Below, in pieces: positions 9,066 through 18,128 of a stretch of 64,000 nt of DNA; positions within the stretch are counted from its first letter, which is position 1, and the number at the start of each line of letters is the position of its first letter. The DNA is taken from the NCBI GenBank assembly GCA_032229975.1, contig JAVXVG010000022.1:62001-126000 (forward strand). The letters are read 5' to 3'. The position numbers and the translations under genes are program-made. Below the pieces are notes generated by a model that saw only the letters and a program-made list of their open reading frames with translations, ran no database searches and had not been told where the DNA came from. The DNA comes from JAIVGV01 sp032229975. Lineage in GTDB: Bacteria > Acidobacteriota > Blastocatellia > Pyrinomonadales > Pyrinomonadaceae.

Positions 9066-9238
9066 CGTGAATCGTAAATCGTAAATCGTGAATAGATCAA
9101 GACGCGAGACGCACGCACGCCGATCCATTCACGATTTCTTACTCAACGTCGGTCGCTCGCGATCGCCGAATCACCTTCCGATCACGATTCACAATTCACG
9201 ATTGACGAGTTCACGATTGACGATTCACGAGTTCACGA
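9066..9238. repeat. Heptamer-repeat inverted repeat (word GAATCGT)
   Basis: Left arm 9066-9094 is tandem GAATCGT / AAATCGT. Right arm 9183-9238 is the inverted word (CACGATT, GACGATT, CACGAGTT) repeated about seven times; a further fragment lies at 9126-9136. It separates the TPR gene from the small membrane-protein gene (both minus strand) and reaches into the end of the TPR gene, whose stop codon (9225-9227) lies within the right arm. Confidence 0.85.
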
Positions 9239-11846
9239 CTTTCATCGATTGCAACTCGCGGAGTCGTCCGGCGACGCCGCGATATGAGACATCGACGCCG
9301 TAAACTTCTGAGAAGGTATCGATGGCCCGGTCGATGTCGCCCGCCTGCTCGTAAGCCGAGGCGAGATCGTAGCGCAGGGCCTGACTCTCGTCATCGGAGA
9401 GCGTGGGCAACGCGAGCGCGCGCTTGAACCAGATGACGGCGGCGCGCGGCATTCCCTTCTGCGCGAGACAATGGCCGAGCAGGTTGCAGCATTCGAGATA
9501 GCGCGACGTGCCGTCGGCAGGCCCGGTGAGATCAAAGGCCTTCTGGAACTGTTCGACCGCCTCATCCCACAGGCACATCTCTTTATAAGCAACGCCGAGG
9601 TTGTAGTGGGTCTCAAAATCTGAGTCGTTCGACGGCGCGGGCTCTCCCGCCTCGTCGTCGAGAAACTCGCCGAAGAACGATGCGACTTGCGGATCGACGA
9701 CGCGCGCGCTCGCAACAGGCCGCGACGTTTCAATCGCAACCTCTTCCACCGCCCCCTCCGCCGTCGCGATCTGTTCCGATGCTGGCGCGATGAACTCGCG
9801 CGTGGGCTCTTCGGTGGAGACGACGAACGCCTGCACGTCGATGCGAAACTCCTCCGCGCTCCGCGCGCTGCGCTCCTCGTGCGAATACTCCACTCCGCCG
9901 AGATCGACGGACGACTCGCCGTGCTCATCCACCACATGAAACTCTTCCGCAACGCGCGCAGGCTCCGGCGCGTTCGACATCGCACTCAGACGCTCGCGAC
10001 GCGCGGCCGTCTCCGCGTTCGCGCCATACTGTCGCTCAAGCATATCGAGCGTGTCGCGCGCGATATCGGCGTAGCCCTGTTCGAGATAGAAATCGACGCT
10101 CTCAAGCTCTTGCCTGAGCATCGACCGCAAGCGGCCTTCGTCCGCGCGCGGAGCAGTGGCCGGTGCGACTACATCAGCCGCGAATGAATCGACCTGCGGA
10201 GCGGGCTCGTCGAAGCCGTTGCGCTCAAGGGCGAAGTCGAAGGCGACGGGTGCTGCGGCGGTGGCGGGCGCGTCCGCGCTTTGAAACTCCGCGTTGAGAT
10301 CAGCGAAGGAGGCGGATGGATCGAAGCTGGTGTTGACGCGCTCGCCTGCATCGCCGTCAAGCTCGCGCGCCTCGCCCTCCGTCACGGAGTTCCACTCGAA
10401 CTCAACCGGCCGCGCGTGCGTGGCCGGATCAAACGGCGTCACGTCGTCATGCGAAGGTGAAACGACATCGAAAGCCGTCGCGTCTCGTTGAACCTCTGCC
10501 AAACTCTCGAACGCTGCGGACTCGAAAGACGACGCGCCGCGAGCAGTCGCGCCGAAGTGTGCGTCGCCTGCGGCGAAGGTATTCGCTTCGATGGCGACGG
10601 GCTGCGCGGAATGTGCGAAGCGTTGACTCGCTTCGTCGCGCGAGTCGTTGCGCGAGTCGGCGCGAGCGACTTCCGCGTTTGAGTCGCCGAGATGCGCGAG
10701 TCGTTCGTGATAGCTCTGATCAAACGGCACGAGACGGACGAGGTGTTCGAGTGCGCGCCGCTCTTCGTCGGTCTGCGCGTGTCGGCGCGCGGCGTCGGCG
10801 AGTTGTTCGAGCGCGACGCGTTGTCCTTCGTCGTCGCGCTGCCAAGTGCGTATGCGCAGGACGAGCTTGAGAGCTTCGATCTGTTCGGGGTCGCGGGCGA
10901 GCGCATCTTTGAGCAGTTCGAGCACGACGCGCTCCTGCTTGCCCGTGAGCGCGGGCTCGACTGCGCGTGTGAGCACGCGCACGCCGTCCGCGACAGACGA
11001 CTGCTTGAGATAGAGTCGCGCGACCTCGAACCACAGAGGATAGTTGGTGTGCTCTGCCTTGACGAGCGCATCGGTGGCCCGCTCTGCGGCGGCGGCGTCT
11101 TCAGCTTCGACGTAGGTGCGGGCCAGCATCGCGCGCAGCTCAAGATCGTTCGGCGCTTTCTCGACGGCTTGCTCGATCACGCGCGCTGCGTCCGCGACCG
11201 CGCCGACCGCCGAGCTTGCGGACACGAGCCCGTGCAATACTGCATGACTTGAAGGGGCCAGCTTATGCGCGTGCTTGTATGCATCGAGCGCGCCCTGCGA
11301 CTTGCCAGCCGCGAGGAGCAGATGGCCCGCCTCGGAGTAAGCGTCAGCCGCTTGCTGATTCATCCCCTCGCGCGTGTAGCCTTCGGCGAGGCGCGCGCGG
11401 ATATCAACATTCTTCGGATCGAGATCGGCGATGCGTCGCAATGCTTCGAGCGATTCGACGGCGCGACCGGCCCGCGTCGCCGCGTCGGCGATCAACAGAT
11501 ACTGCGCCCGCGCCTCGACGTAGAGCCCCTGCTGCTCGTAGAGTCGCGCGAGGTGCTGCGTCACGCCCGGCGCTTCGGGCGCGAGGCGCGAGATTTTTTT
11601 GTACATCGCGATGGCTTTGAGTGCGAAGCCCTGTTCGCGATAATGATCGGCGACGCGGAGGAAGTAACCGATCGCTTCCTTCTCGTTCTTCGTGCGCGCG
11701 TAGAGATCGCCGAGCGTGTTGAGCGCGGCGAAGTCCGCCGGGTCGCGCTCGACGATCTTGCGATACTCCTGTATGGCGGACGGAATCTTCCCCTGCGAGA
11801 GAAACTTCTCCGCCGCGTTGAGAGCTTTAGTCTTGTCGAATCCCAT
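9225..11846 (-). CDS. Large TPR-repeat protein with disordered centre
   Basis: The 873-residue protein has no signal peptide. Residues about 1-380 are TPR repeats (AAEKFLSQGKIPSAIQEYRKIVERDP, AALNTLGDLYARTKNEKEAIGYF and so on). About 390-720 is low-complexity, acidic and Ala/Glu-rich, broken by a short helical segment near 575-615 (LRSMLRQELESVDFYLEQGYADIARDTL). About 740-870 is a second TPR block (THYNLGVAYKEMCLWDEAVEQFQKAF). Similar TPR-linker-TPR proteins act as scaffolds, including in gliding or pilus-related systems, but no partner gene is near. The last residues VVNS and the stop codon come from the repeat element that follows. No clear ribosome binding site is seen at 11846. Confidence 0.8.
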   Translation of the reverse strand: MGFDKTKALNAAEKFLSQGKIPSAIQEYRKIVERDPADFAALNTLGDLYARTKNEKEAIGYFLRVADHYREQGFALKAIAMYKKISRLAPEAPGVTQHLARLYEQQGLYVEARAQYLLIADAATRAGRAVESLEALRRIADLDPKNVDIRARLAEGYTREGMNQQAADAYSEAGHLLLAAGKSQGALDAYKHAHKLAPSSHAVLHGLVSASSAVGAVADAARVIEQAVEKAPNDLELRAMLARTYVEAEDAAAAERATDALVKAEHTNYPLWFEVARLYLKQSSVADGVRVLTRAVEPALTGKQERVVLELLKDALARDPEQIEALKLVLRIRTWQRDDEGQRVALEQLADAARRHAQTDEERRALEHLVRLVPFDQSYHERLAHLGDSNAEVARADSRNDSRDEASQRFAHSAQPVAIEANTFAAGDAHFGATARGASSFESAAFESLAEVQRDATAFDVVSPSHDDVTPFDPATHARPVEFEWNSVTEGEARELDGDAGERVNTSFDPSASFADLNAEFQSADAPATAAAPVAFDFALERNGFDEPAPQVDSFAADVVAPATAPRADEGRLRSMLRQELESVDFYLEQGYADIARDTLDMLERQYGANAETAARRERLSAMSNAPEPARVAEEFHVVDEHGESSVDLGGVEYSHEERSARSAEEFRIDVQAFVVSTEEPTREFIAPASEQIATAEGAVEEVAIETSRPVASARVVDPQVASFFGEFLDDEAGEPAPSNDSDFETHYNLGVAYKEMCLWDEAVEQFQKAFDLTGPADGTSRYLECCNLLGHCLAQKGMPRAAVIWFKRALALPTLSDDESQALRYDLASAYEQAGDIDRAIDTFSEVYGVDVSYRGVAGRLRELQSMKVVNS

Positions 11847-12119
11847 CGGGAACTTGGCGCGTTCGATCTGCGTGTCGGCTTGATGTTTCGGGGCGGGAGG
11901 TTTTGCCCGTAGAGTGTGGGGCGCGGCGGCGTCTCGCGACTTGCGCGCCCTGCTCTAACCGCACTCAACAGGGCGGGCATTTCCACACTAACACTCGCCA
12001 CGGACGGGTGTCAACAAGTTCATTTTGAAGCGGTAAGCCGCGATTTCCACGCCGTTTTCGTCGCCCGCGCAGACTCTTGAGGGCCACCTTTCGACGCCGC
12101 GCCGAGGCTACTTGAATCG

Positions 12120-13649
12120 ATGCCCGACATGAACGCGCACGACGCGCGCAACTCGACAAACGATCCGGCCGCGCGGACGCAAAAGCTCGCACGACTCACG
12201 CATGCCGTCGCGCTCGCGGGCCTCTTCCTCTATTGCTTCTCCGCACCGGCCTCAATCGCCGTCGCATGGATCGGCATCAGCATCGCCGCGACGGGTTGGA
12301 TCGCTCGCTCGCTCGTCACGCGCCGCACGAGCCTCACGCGCCTCGGCGTCGGACTCCCGCTCTGGCTCTTCTTCGCGTGGACTGTCCTCTCATGCGCGCT
12401 CTCCACGGAGCCGCGCATCAGCCTCGCGAAGATTCCTTCCGCGCTCGCCTTGCTCGTCGCCTATCTCGTCGCCGCCACTTTGCGCACGCGGCGCGAGGCT
12501 GTCGGGCTCGCCTGCGTGCTCATCTGCGGCGCGTCGGCGGCGACGCTCTGGGGCATCACTGAGCTGGCCCTCGGGCGCGGCATCGTCATTGAAAGGATCG
12601 ACGAGGCAAGCCCCTTGCGCGAGTCGCCCGGATTGCAAACAGGCGACTGCGTGTGGCGCGTCAACGAACATCGCATCACCTCGGTCGCGGAGATCGATGA
12701 AGCGATCCGTCGCGCGCCCACGGGATCGCAGCTCAAGCTCAGCATCATCTCGCACGGCGAGCACGTTGAGCGCGCGGGCGCAATCGTAACGGACGAGTGG
12801 AAGGCCCGGCCCTCCCCATCCGGCCTCAGCGGCACACGCTCGACGCATCGCTTCCGCGCTTCGGGCTGGACGCGCCATTACGAGACCTTCGCGGAGACCG
12901 TGCAGATCGCGGCGCAGCTCGCGCTCGGCTTCGCGCTCGCGCACGTCGTTCGTCGCGCGCATCGTCGTCGCGCGATCATCTTCGCCGCCGCGTTCGCACT
13001 GCTCGCCTGCGGCGTTGCGCTCACGGCGATGCGTACTTCAACCATCGCGCTTGCCTTCGGCGCGCTCGTCATCGCATGGCGCGCGGCCGGTGCGGCGCAT
13101 GAGCAACGCGCGGCGCGACGCGCGCGACTCGCAATCGTCTGCGCGGTCGTCGCACTGCTCGCCTTCGCCGCGCTCGCCGTCAAACGCACGCGCGACGCGG
13201 GCGCGCTTGAGTTGCAAGACCCAAGCTCGCGTCTGCGCGTTGAGGTGGCCCGCGTCTATCTGCGTCGCATCCCGATGCATCCAATCTTCGGCCATGGCAT
13301 GGACGCGCTGCACCTGCACTGGACGCAGTGGGGCTTCCCCGGAAGCGATATGCTCCACGCCCACTCGACGCCGTTGCAACTGGCCTTCGACCGTGGAGTC
13401 CCCGCCGCCGCACTCTGGCTCTGGCTCGTCGTTGCCTTCTGGCTCAACGCAACACGCACGGAAAAAATCTTTCGCGAAGCGGACAATGCAGCCACGCACG
13501 GCCTACTGCTCGGAGCTTGCGGCGCGCTCGCCGGCTTCTTTCTTAGTTCACTCGTCAACTACAACTTCGGCGATGCAGAGGTGGCCCTCCTCATCTGGTG
13601 GCTGCTCGGAACAGTTGCGCGCGTTGGCGCGGAGGTGCAGACAAACTAA
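12120..13649 (+). CDS. O-antigen-ligase-like (Wzy_C) membrane protein with inserted PDZ-like domain
   Basis: The 509-residue protein has several membrane segments before residue ~150 and again from ~255 onwards. The Wzy_C/O-antigen ligase signature is in the second half: a long periplasmic loop with PIFGHGMDALH and HAHSTPLQLAFDRG. Residues about 155-228 form a soluble insert (SPLRESPGLQTGDCVWRVNE, then HRITSVAEIDEAI and LKLSII) with the layout of a PDZ domain. Such proteins join or polymerise lipid-linked glycans in the inner membrane; the PDZ insert is not typical and is an inference from pattern. The ATG at 12129 is an alternative start. No glycan genes adjoin. Confidence 0.78.
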   Translation: MPDMNAHDARNSTNDPAARTQKLARLTHAVALAGLFLYCFSAPASIAVAWIGISIAATGWIARSLVTRRTSLTRLGVGLPLWLFFAWTVLSCALSTEPRISLAKIPSALALLVAYLVAATLRTRREAVGLACVLICGASAATLWGITELALGRGIVIERIDEASPLRESPGLQTGDCVWRVNEHRITSVAEIDEAIRRAPTGSQLKLSIISHGEHVERAGAIVTDEWKARPSPSGLSGTRSTHRFRASGWTRHYETFAETVQIAAQLALGFALAHVVRRAHRRRAIIFAAAFALLACGVALTAMRTSTIALAFGALVIAWRAAGAAHEQRAARRARLAIVCAVVALLAFAALAVKRTRDAGALELQDPSSRLRVEVARVYLRRIPMHPIFGHGMDALHLHWTQWGFPGSDMLHAHSTPLQLAFDRGVPAAALWLWLVVAFWLNATRTEKIFREADNAATHGLLLGACGALAGFFLSSLVNYNFGDAEVALLIWWLLGTVARVGAEVQTN

Positions 13650-13786
13650 TAGCGAGCAAGGCGACACGACGCGCGACTTTGATCAGGCGCGGCTGTCGCT
13701 CAGTCGCACTTGATTTTGCATTCAGTCCGAGGTGCGTTATATTGCGTGCTCTCTTATATAGCCGGTAAGAAGGGCGGGCGATTTTC

Positions 13787-14410
13787 ATGGGGCGTTTCAG
13801 TCTGCTCCCGCGCGAGGATCAGTACTTCTCTCACTTCTCGCAGATGACTTCCTATATCTACGACGCGGCGAACCTGCTCGTCGAGATGCTCGGCAAGGAC
13901 GGCAACGATCTCTCTTCTTACGTCCAGCAGATCAAGTCCATCGAGCACGCCTGCGACAACCTGACGCACACCGTCTCGACCTCGCTCAACAAAACCTTCA
14001 TCACGCCCTTCGACCGCGAGGACATCTACACGCTCTCCGGCGCGCTCGACGACATTGTCGATCTCATCGACGATGCGGCCCGCGCCGTCGTCATGTACGA
14101 CGTGAAGGGCATGACGCAGCATGCGCGCAACTTCGCCAAAGTCATTCAAGGGATGTCGGTGCAGCTCCACGAGATCGTCAAGACGCTCTCGAAGCCGACG
14201 AACATCACGGCGCGCTTGGTCGAACTGCATCGCCTTGAGAACGAAGGCGACGACATCTATCACACGGCCATCGCCGAGCTATTCCGCAGTCAGACCGATC
14301 CACTCACCGTCTTCAAGTGGAAAGAGATTTACGAAAAACTCGAAGCCGCCATCGACCGCTGCGAAAACGTCGCCAACATCATCGAGAGCGTGATCATTAA
14401 ACATACATAA
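13787..14410 (+). CDS. DUF47 / PhoU-like protein, Pit accessory
   Basis: The 207-residue all-helical protein matches the DUF47 family (LPREDQYFSHFSQMTSYIYDAANLL, NKTFITPFDREDIYTLSGALDDIVDLIDDAA, RCENVANIIESVIIKHT). These PhoU-related proteins bind metal with acidic and His residues and are usually encoded just before a Pit transporter, whose activity they are thought to control. That arrangement is present here, with the pit gene 86 bases downstream beyond a heptamer hairpin. A GAAGGG lies about 13 bases before the ATG. Confidence 0.9.
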   Translation: MGRFSLLPREDQYFSHFSQMTSYIYDAANLLVEMLGKDGNDLSSYVQQIKSIEHACDNLTHTVSTSLNKTFITPFDREDIYTLSGALDDIVDLIDDAARAVVMYDVKGMTQHARNFAKVIQGMSVQLHEIVKTLSKPTNITARLVELHRLENEGDDIYHTAIAELFRSQTDPLTVFKWKEIYEKLEAAIDRCENVANIIESVIIKHT

Positions 14411-14494
14411 GCATTCAGCATTCAGCCGTCAGCCAAACAAAAGAGGTTGGTTTGTTTACTGAATCTGCTGAATGCTGAATGCTGAATGCTGAAT
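14411..14494. repeat. Heptamer-repeat inverted repeat (word CTGAATG)
   Basis: Left arm 14411-14440 begins with GCATTCA repeats directly at the DUF47 stop codon. Right arm 14451-14494 carries CTGAATG repeated four times and ends 1 base before the pit ATG. The GCATTCAGCATTCAG arm pairs perfectly with the CTGAATGCTGAATGC arm. The outer parts AAACAAA / TTTGTTT also pair. The whole spacer is the element. Confidence 0.9.
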
Positions 14495-14495
14495 T

Positions 14496-15533
14496 ATGAC
14501 TGCCAGCTTCATCTTCGTCCTCTGCCTCATCGCGCTCGCGCTCGTCTTCGACTACATCAACGGCTTCCACGATGCGGCCAACTCCATCGCCACGGTCGTC
14601 TCGACGCGCGTGCTCTCGCCGGGCATCGCCGTTTTGTGGGCGGCCTTCTTCAACTTCGTCGCCTTCGCGGTCTTCGGCACGCGCGTGGCGAAGGCGATTG
14701 GTGACGGCGTCAGGATGGACTTGATCGCGCAAGAGTGGCGACTCTACGTGCTGCTCGCTGCGCTGCTCGGCGCGATCATCTGGAACTTGATCACGTGGTG
14801 GCTCGGGCTGCCCACGTCGAGTTCGCACGCGCTTCTCGGTGGCTACGCGGGCGCAGGCATCGCGGCTTACGGCGGCTTTCACGGACTGCTCAAGACAGAC
14901 GTGTGGATGCGCACGATCAAGTTCATCGTGCTCTCGCCGCTCATCGGCGCGGTGCTCGGCTTCGCGATGATGGTGGCCGTGAGTTGGATATTTCGTCGCT
15001 GGTCGCCGCACCGCGTCGATAGATTCTTCCGGCGCGGCCAGTTGCTCTCCGCCGCCGCCTTCTCGCTCGGTCACGGCGGCAACGACGCGCAGAAGACGAT
15101 GGGCATCATGACGGCGGTGCTCGCCGCCGGTGGCATCCTCTCCTATGGCCCCAATGGCACGCTGCCTTCGATCCCGATCTGGGTCGTGCTCGCGGCGCAC
15201 GCGGCCATCGCGCTCGGCACACTTTCGGGCGGCTGGCGCATCGTCCGCACGATGGGCACGAAGATCACGAAACTTAAACCTGTGGGCGGCTTCTGCGCCG
15301 AGACTGGCGCGGCTCTCACGCTCGCCTACGTCACGCTCACCGGCACACCCGTCTCGACGACGCACACGATCACGGGGGCCATCGTCGGCGTCGGCGCGAC
15401 GCGCAGGCTCTCCGCCGTCAAGTGGGGCATCGCGGGCCGCATCGTCTGGGCGTGGATTTTGACGATCCCTATCGCCGCCACCATCTCCGCGCTCTCATTC
15501 CTCCTCATCCGCCTGATCGTGAGTTCCATCTGA
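14496..15533 (+). CDS. pit: Inorganic phosphate transporter, Pit family
   Basis: The 345-residue inner-membrane protein has the two inverted Pit signatures: GFHDAANSIATVV near residue 25 and LGHGGNDAQKTMGI near 195. About ten membrane segments surround them. Pit proteins are proton- or cation-driven, low-affinity phosphate (metal-phosphate) carriers. It pairs with the DUF47 gene upstream and complements the high-affinity Pst system 1.5 kb downstream. The ATG directly abuts the repeat hairpin and no Shine-Dalgarno is visible. Confidence 0.93.
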   Translation: MTASFIFVLCLIALALVFDYINGFHDAANSIATVVSTRVLSPGIAVLWAAFFNFVAFAVFGTRVAKAIGDGVRMDLIAQEWRLYVLLAALLGAIIWNLITWWLGLPTSSSHALLGGYAGAGIAAYGGFHGLLKTDVWMRTIKFIVLSPLIGAVLGFAMMVAVSWIFRRWSPHRVDRFFRRGQLLSAAAFSLGHGGNDAQKTMGIMTAVLAAGGILSYGPNGTLPSIPIWVVLAAHAAIALGTLSGGWRIVRTMGTKITKLKPVGGFCAETGAALTLAYVTLTGTPVSTTHTITGAIVGVGATRRLSAVKWGIAGRIVWAWILTIPIAATISALSFLLIRLIVSSI

Positions 15534-15539
15534 AGACGC

Positions 15540-16193
15540 ATGACGCGACGCACCATCGTCGTCGGTGACATACACGGCTGCTACGACGAGCTGCGCGCAC
15601 TGCTCGACCGCGTTGCGCTCGCAACTGACGACCGCGTTGTTTCGGTTGGCGATCTCATCGTCAAGGGCGAGAAGAATCGCGAGGTGCTCGATCTCTTCAT
15701 CGCGGACGCGCGCTTCTCCGCCGTCATCGGCAATCACGAACGCGCCATGCTGCGCCACTGGCTGCGCGTGCAGAAGACGCACAAGAAGGCCCACAAGCGC
15801 GCGCGCAAGGAACTCAAGCCCGAACGCGAGAGATACCTCGCCTACCTCACCTTGCTCCCATCCATGATCGATCTCGGCACGCACCTCGTCGTCCACGCGG
15901 GCGTCCGGCCCAACGTCCCGCTCTGCGAACAGTCAATCGAAGATTTGACGGAACTGCGCACGCTCGGCACGAAGCGCACGAGCCGCGAAGGTGTGCCGTG
16001 GTATGAAGTCTATGACGGAAGACAGACAGTCCTCTTCGGTCACTGGCCCTCCAACGAGCCCAGACGGGGCACGCGCGCTCTAGGGTTAGACACGGGCTGC
16101 GTCTATGGCTACCGCCTGACCGCCTACGTCGTCGAAACGGACGAACTCTTCAGCGTCCCCGCGCGTCGCGCATACGATTCTTCGCGGCGTTGA
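15540..16193 (+). CDS. Metallophosphoesterase (calcineurin-like, PPP type)
   Basis: The 217-residue protein has the dinuclear metal motifs VVGDIHGCYDEL near residue 7, GDLIVKGEKN near 38 and VIGNHERAM near 63. A later conserved VVHAGVRP follows near 120. The second motif lacks the usual GDxVDRG aspartate/arginine pair (GDLIVKG), which is seen in some bacterial members. Likely a phosphoprotein or diadenosine tetraphosphate-type phosphatase; substrate unknown. It starts 6 bases after pit and is probably cotranscribed with it. Confidence 0.87.
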   Translation: MTRRTIVVGDIHGCYDELRALLDRVALATDDRVVSVGDLIVKGEKNREVLDLFIADARFSAVIGNHERAMLRHWLRVQKTHKKAHKRARKELKPERERYLAYLTLLPSMIDLGTHLVVHAGVRPNVPLCEQSIEDLTELRTLGTKRTSREGVPWYEVYDGRQTVLFGHWPSNEPRRGTRALGLDTGCVYGYRLTAYVVETDELFSVPARRAYDSSRR

Positions 16194-16301
16194 TCCCTCC
16201 CGGTGTAATTCTCCGCGTTTATGTGTGAGTGCCCGAATGAGAAGTTTGACGGGCGAGGTCAGGCTGGTAAACGCCTCGCGGAGGAAGAGGAGGAAGAGAT
16301 C

Positions 16302-16787
16302 ATGATTCATCACATTTCAATAGCAGCAAAAGACCCGCAACGTGTCGCGCGCGTTATCGCAGAGTTGTGGCAGACCGAGGCATTGCCGTTCCCGCCCGTG
16401 CCCGGCGCATTCATCGTCATCGCCGACGACGAACACGGGACGGCCATCGAGGTCTCGCCGTTGGGGACAGAACTCGTGCCCGGCATGAGCGACGAGGAGG
16501 AAGCGCAGCCGACGTTGAACGATAGCGCGTCACCGTTCACGGCGACGCACGCCGCGCTCTCCGTGCCGTTGAGCGCGGAGCGAGTCAAAGAGATCGCCGC
16601 GCGCGAGGGCTGGCGCACGGGGACGTTCGAGCGCGGAGGCGTCTTCGATGTCATCGAGTTCTGGGTCGAAGATCGTCTGTTGCTCGAACTTCTGTCGCCC
16701 GACATGGTGCAGCGTTACCTCGACTTCTTGACGACGCGCAACTTTGCCGAGTTGCTTGGTCGTATGCGCGAGCGCGTCGCGGCGTAA
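16302..16787 (+). CDS. VOC (glyoxalase)-fold protein
   Basis: The 161-residue product begins MIHHISIAAKDPQRVARVIAE, the characteristic first strand-helix of the vicinal-oxygen-chelate fold. A second half follows with AALSVPLSAERVKEIAAREGW and VIEFWVEDRLLLELLS. One metal-ligand-like His (residue 3 or 4) and a later Glu are present, so it may bind metal, but the substrate is not clear. The ATG at 16302 has GGAGGAAGAG just upstream; an upstream frame to 16221 is read as leader. A strong terminator follows the gene. Confidence 0.75.
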   Translation: MIHHISIAAKDPQRVARVIAELWQTEALPFPPVPGAFIVIADDEHGTAIEVSPLGTELVPGMSDEEEAQPTLNDSASPFTATHAALSVPLSAERVKEIAAREGWRTGTFERGGVFDVIEFWVEDRLLLELLSPDMVQRYLDFLTTRNFAELLGRMRERVAA

Positions 16788-16800
16788 GACGCAGCTAAGA

Positions 16801-16840
16801 CGAAGGGCGAGGCTTCAACGTCTCGCCCTTCGCAATTTTT
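16801..16840 (+). terminator. Rho-independent terminator after the VOC gene
   Basis: A perfect 11-bp stem (CGAAGGGCGAG, 16801-16811, with 16822-16832) and 10-base loop are followed within 4 bases by TTTTT. It begins 14 bases after the stop codon. Confidence 0.9.
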
Positions 16841-16850
16841 AACTTCCATA

Positions 16851-16879
16851 CGCGCCGTCTCGAACATCGAGACGGCGCG
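16851..16879. other. Perfect 12-bp hairpin without T run
   Basis: CGCGCCGTCTCG at 16851-16862 pairs with 16868-16879 around the loop AACAT. It lies between the VOC terminator and the PHO-box-like region. Its role is unknown; it may help termination or insulate the pst promoter. Confidence 0.6.
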
Positions 16880-16940
16880 CACTCGTTTCCATCGCCACGC
16901 CTTTAGCTCCGGCCCGCGCCGCTAAATTCTCACGCCCGCA

Positions 16941-16980
16941 GTTAACATAGATTTAAGACGACGTTCAGGCGCGCGTAACA
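16941..16980 (+). promoter_or_regulatory. Candidate PHO box: four 7-bp repeats at 11-bp spacing
   Basis: GTTAACA (16941), TTTAAGA (16952), GTTCAGG (16963) and CGTAACA (16974) are spaced exactly 11 bases apart, 61 bases upstream of the pstS start. PhoB/PhoP-type regulators bind such 11-bp-phased direct repeats. A phoB-like gene is in the same operon. The first two copies are the best. No clear promoter hexamers were found; in PHO promoters the box normally replaces the -35. Confidence 0.6.
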
Positions 16981-17040
16981 GCCACCATCTATCCTTGAGC
17001 CTCATTTAAGAAGCAACAAACCCGAAGGAGACCTACTCTC

Positions 17041-18126
17041 GTGTTCCCTAAACAAACGACGACGCAACGGGCCCTCTTCGTCGCGCTTCTCTCGCTCTGC
17101 GCGATAACCGCAGCGTGCGGGGGCGGCGCAAGCAACTCGACGAACAACGCCGGCCCGGTGCGCGTGCAAGGCGCGGGCGCGACCTTCCCCAATCCGATCT
17201 ACCAGAAGTGGCTCTCCGAATATAAGAAGGTGAACGCGAACGTCTCGATTGACTATCAGTCGGTCGGATCGGGCGCGGGCGTCAAGCAGTTCACAGAGCG
17301 CACGATCGATTTCGGCGCGTCGGATATGCCGATGTCCGACGATGAGATCAAGAAAGTTCAGGGCGAGGTCGTGCACATTCCAACCGTGCTCGGCGCGGTC
17401 GTCGTCACCTACAACATCGCGGGCGTTGCGCAGCCGCTCAAGTTCTCTTCGGACGTGCTCGCAGACATCTTCCTCGGCCAGATCAAACGCTGGGACGACG
17501 CGCGTATCAAAGCCGACAACGCGGGCGCGACTCTGCCCGCCGCAGACATCGCCGTCGTCCATCGCTCAGATGGCAGCGGCACGTCCGCAGTCTTCACGGA
17601 CTATCTCTCGAAGGTGAGCGCGGAGTGGAAGACTCAGGTCGGCATGAGCAAGACGCCGACGTTTCCGGTCGGGCAGGGCGGCAAGGGCAACGAAGGCGTA
17701 ACGGGCGCGATCAAGCAGCAGCCGAACACTATCGGCTACGTCGAGTTGATCTACGCGAAGCAGAACCACCTCCCCGTCGCGTTGATTAAAAATGCGTCGG
17801 GCAACTTCGTCGAGCCTAGCTTGGACGCGGTCACAGCCGCCGCCGCAGAGTCCGTCGCTTTGACGCCCGACGATCTGCGCGTCTCGATCACGAACGCGGC
17901 GGGCGTGAGCGTCTATCCGATCTCAAGCTACACCTACGTCCTCATCTCGAAGGATCAACGGGACGCGGCGAAGGGCCATGCGCTCGTCGATTTTCTCTGG
18001 TGGGGCCTGCACGACGGCACGCAGTTCGCCAAAGACCTCGACTTTGCCCCGCTCCCCGAAGAGATGCGCAAGCGCGCCGAAGCGAAACTCAACTCGATCA
18101 CTTCGGGCGGAAAATCTCTACGATAA
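17041..18126 (+). CDS. pstS: Phosphate ABC transporter substrate-binding protein
   Basis: The 361-residue lipoprotein starts with GTG, with AAGGAG 10 bases upstream. A lipobox ITAAC places the lipidated Cys near residue 26. The phosphate-binding segments are GAGATFPNPIYQKW, YQSVGSGAGVKQF and HRSDGSGTSAVFTDYLSKV. It captures phosphate in the periplasm and delivers it to PstCA. It is the first gene of pstSCAB-phoU-phoB-phoR and sits behind a candidate PHO box, so phosphate starvation should induce it. Confidence 0.95.
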   Translation: MFPKQTTTQRALFVALLSLCAITAACGGGASNSTNNAGPVRVQGAGATFPNPIYQKWLSEYKKVNANVSIDYQSVGSGAGVKQFTERTIDFGASDMPMSDDEIKKVQGEVVHIPTVLGAVVVTYNIAGVAQPLKFSSDVLADIFLGQIKRWDDARIKADNAGATLPAADIAVVHRSDGSGTSAVFTDYLSKVSAEWKTQVGMSKTPTFPVGQGGKGNEGVTGAIKQQPNTIGYVELIYAKQNHLPVALIKNASGNFVEPSLDAVTAAAAESVALTPDDLRVSITNAAGVSVYPISSYTYVLISKDQRDAAKGHALVDFLWWGLHDGTQFAKDLDFAPLPEEMRKRAEAKLNSITSGGKSLR

Positions 18127-18128
18127 GG

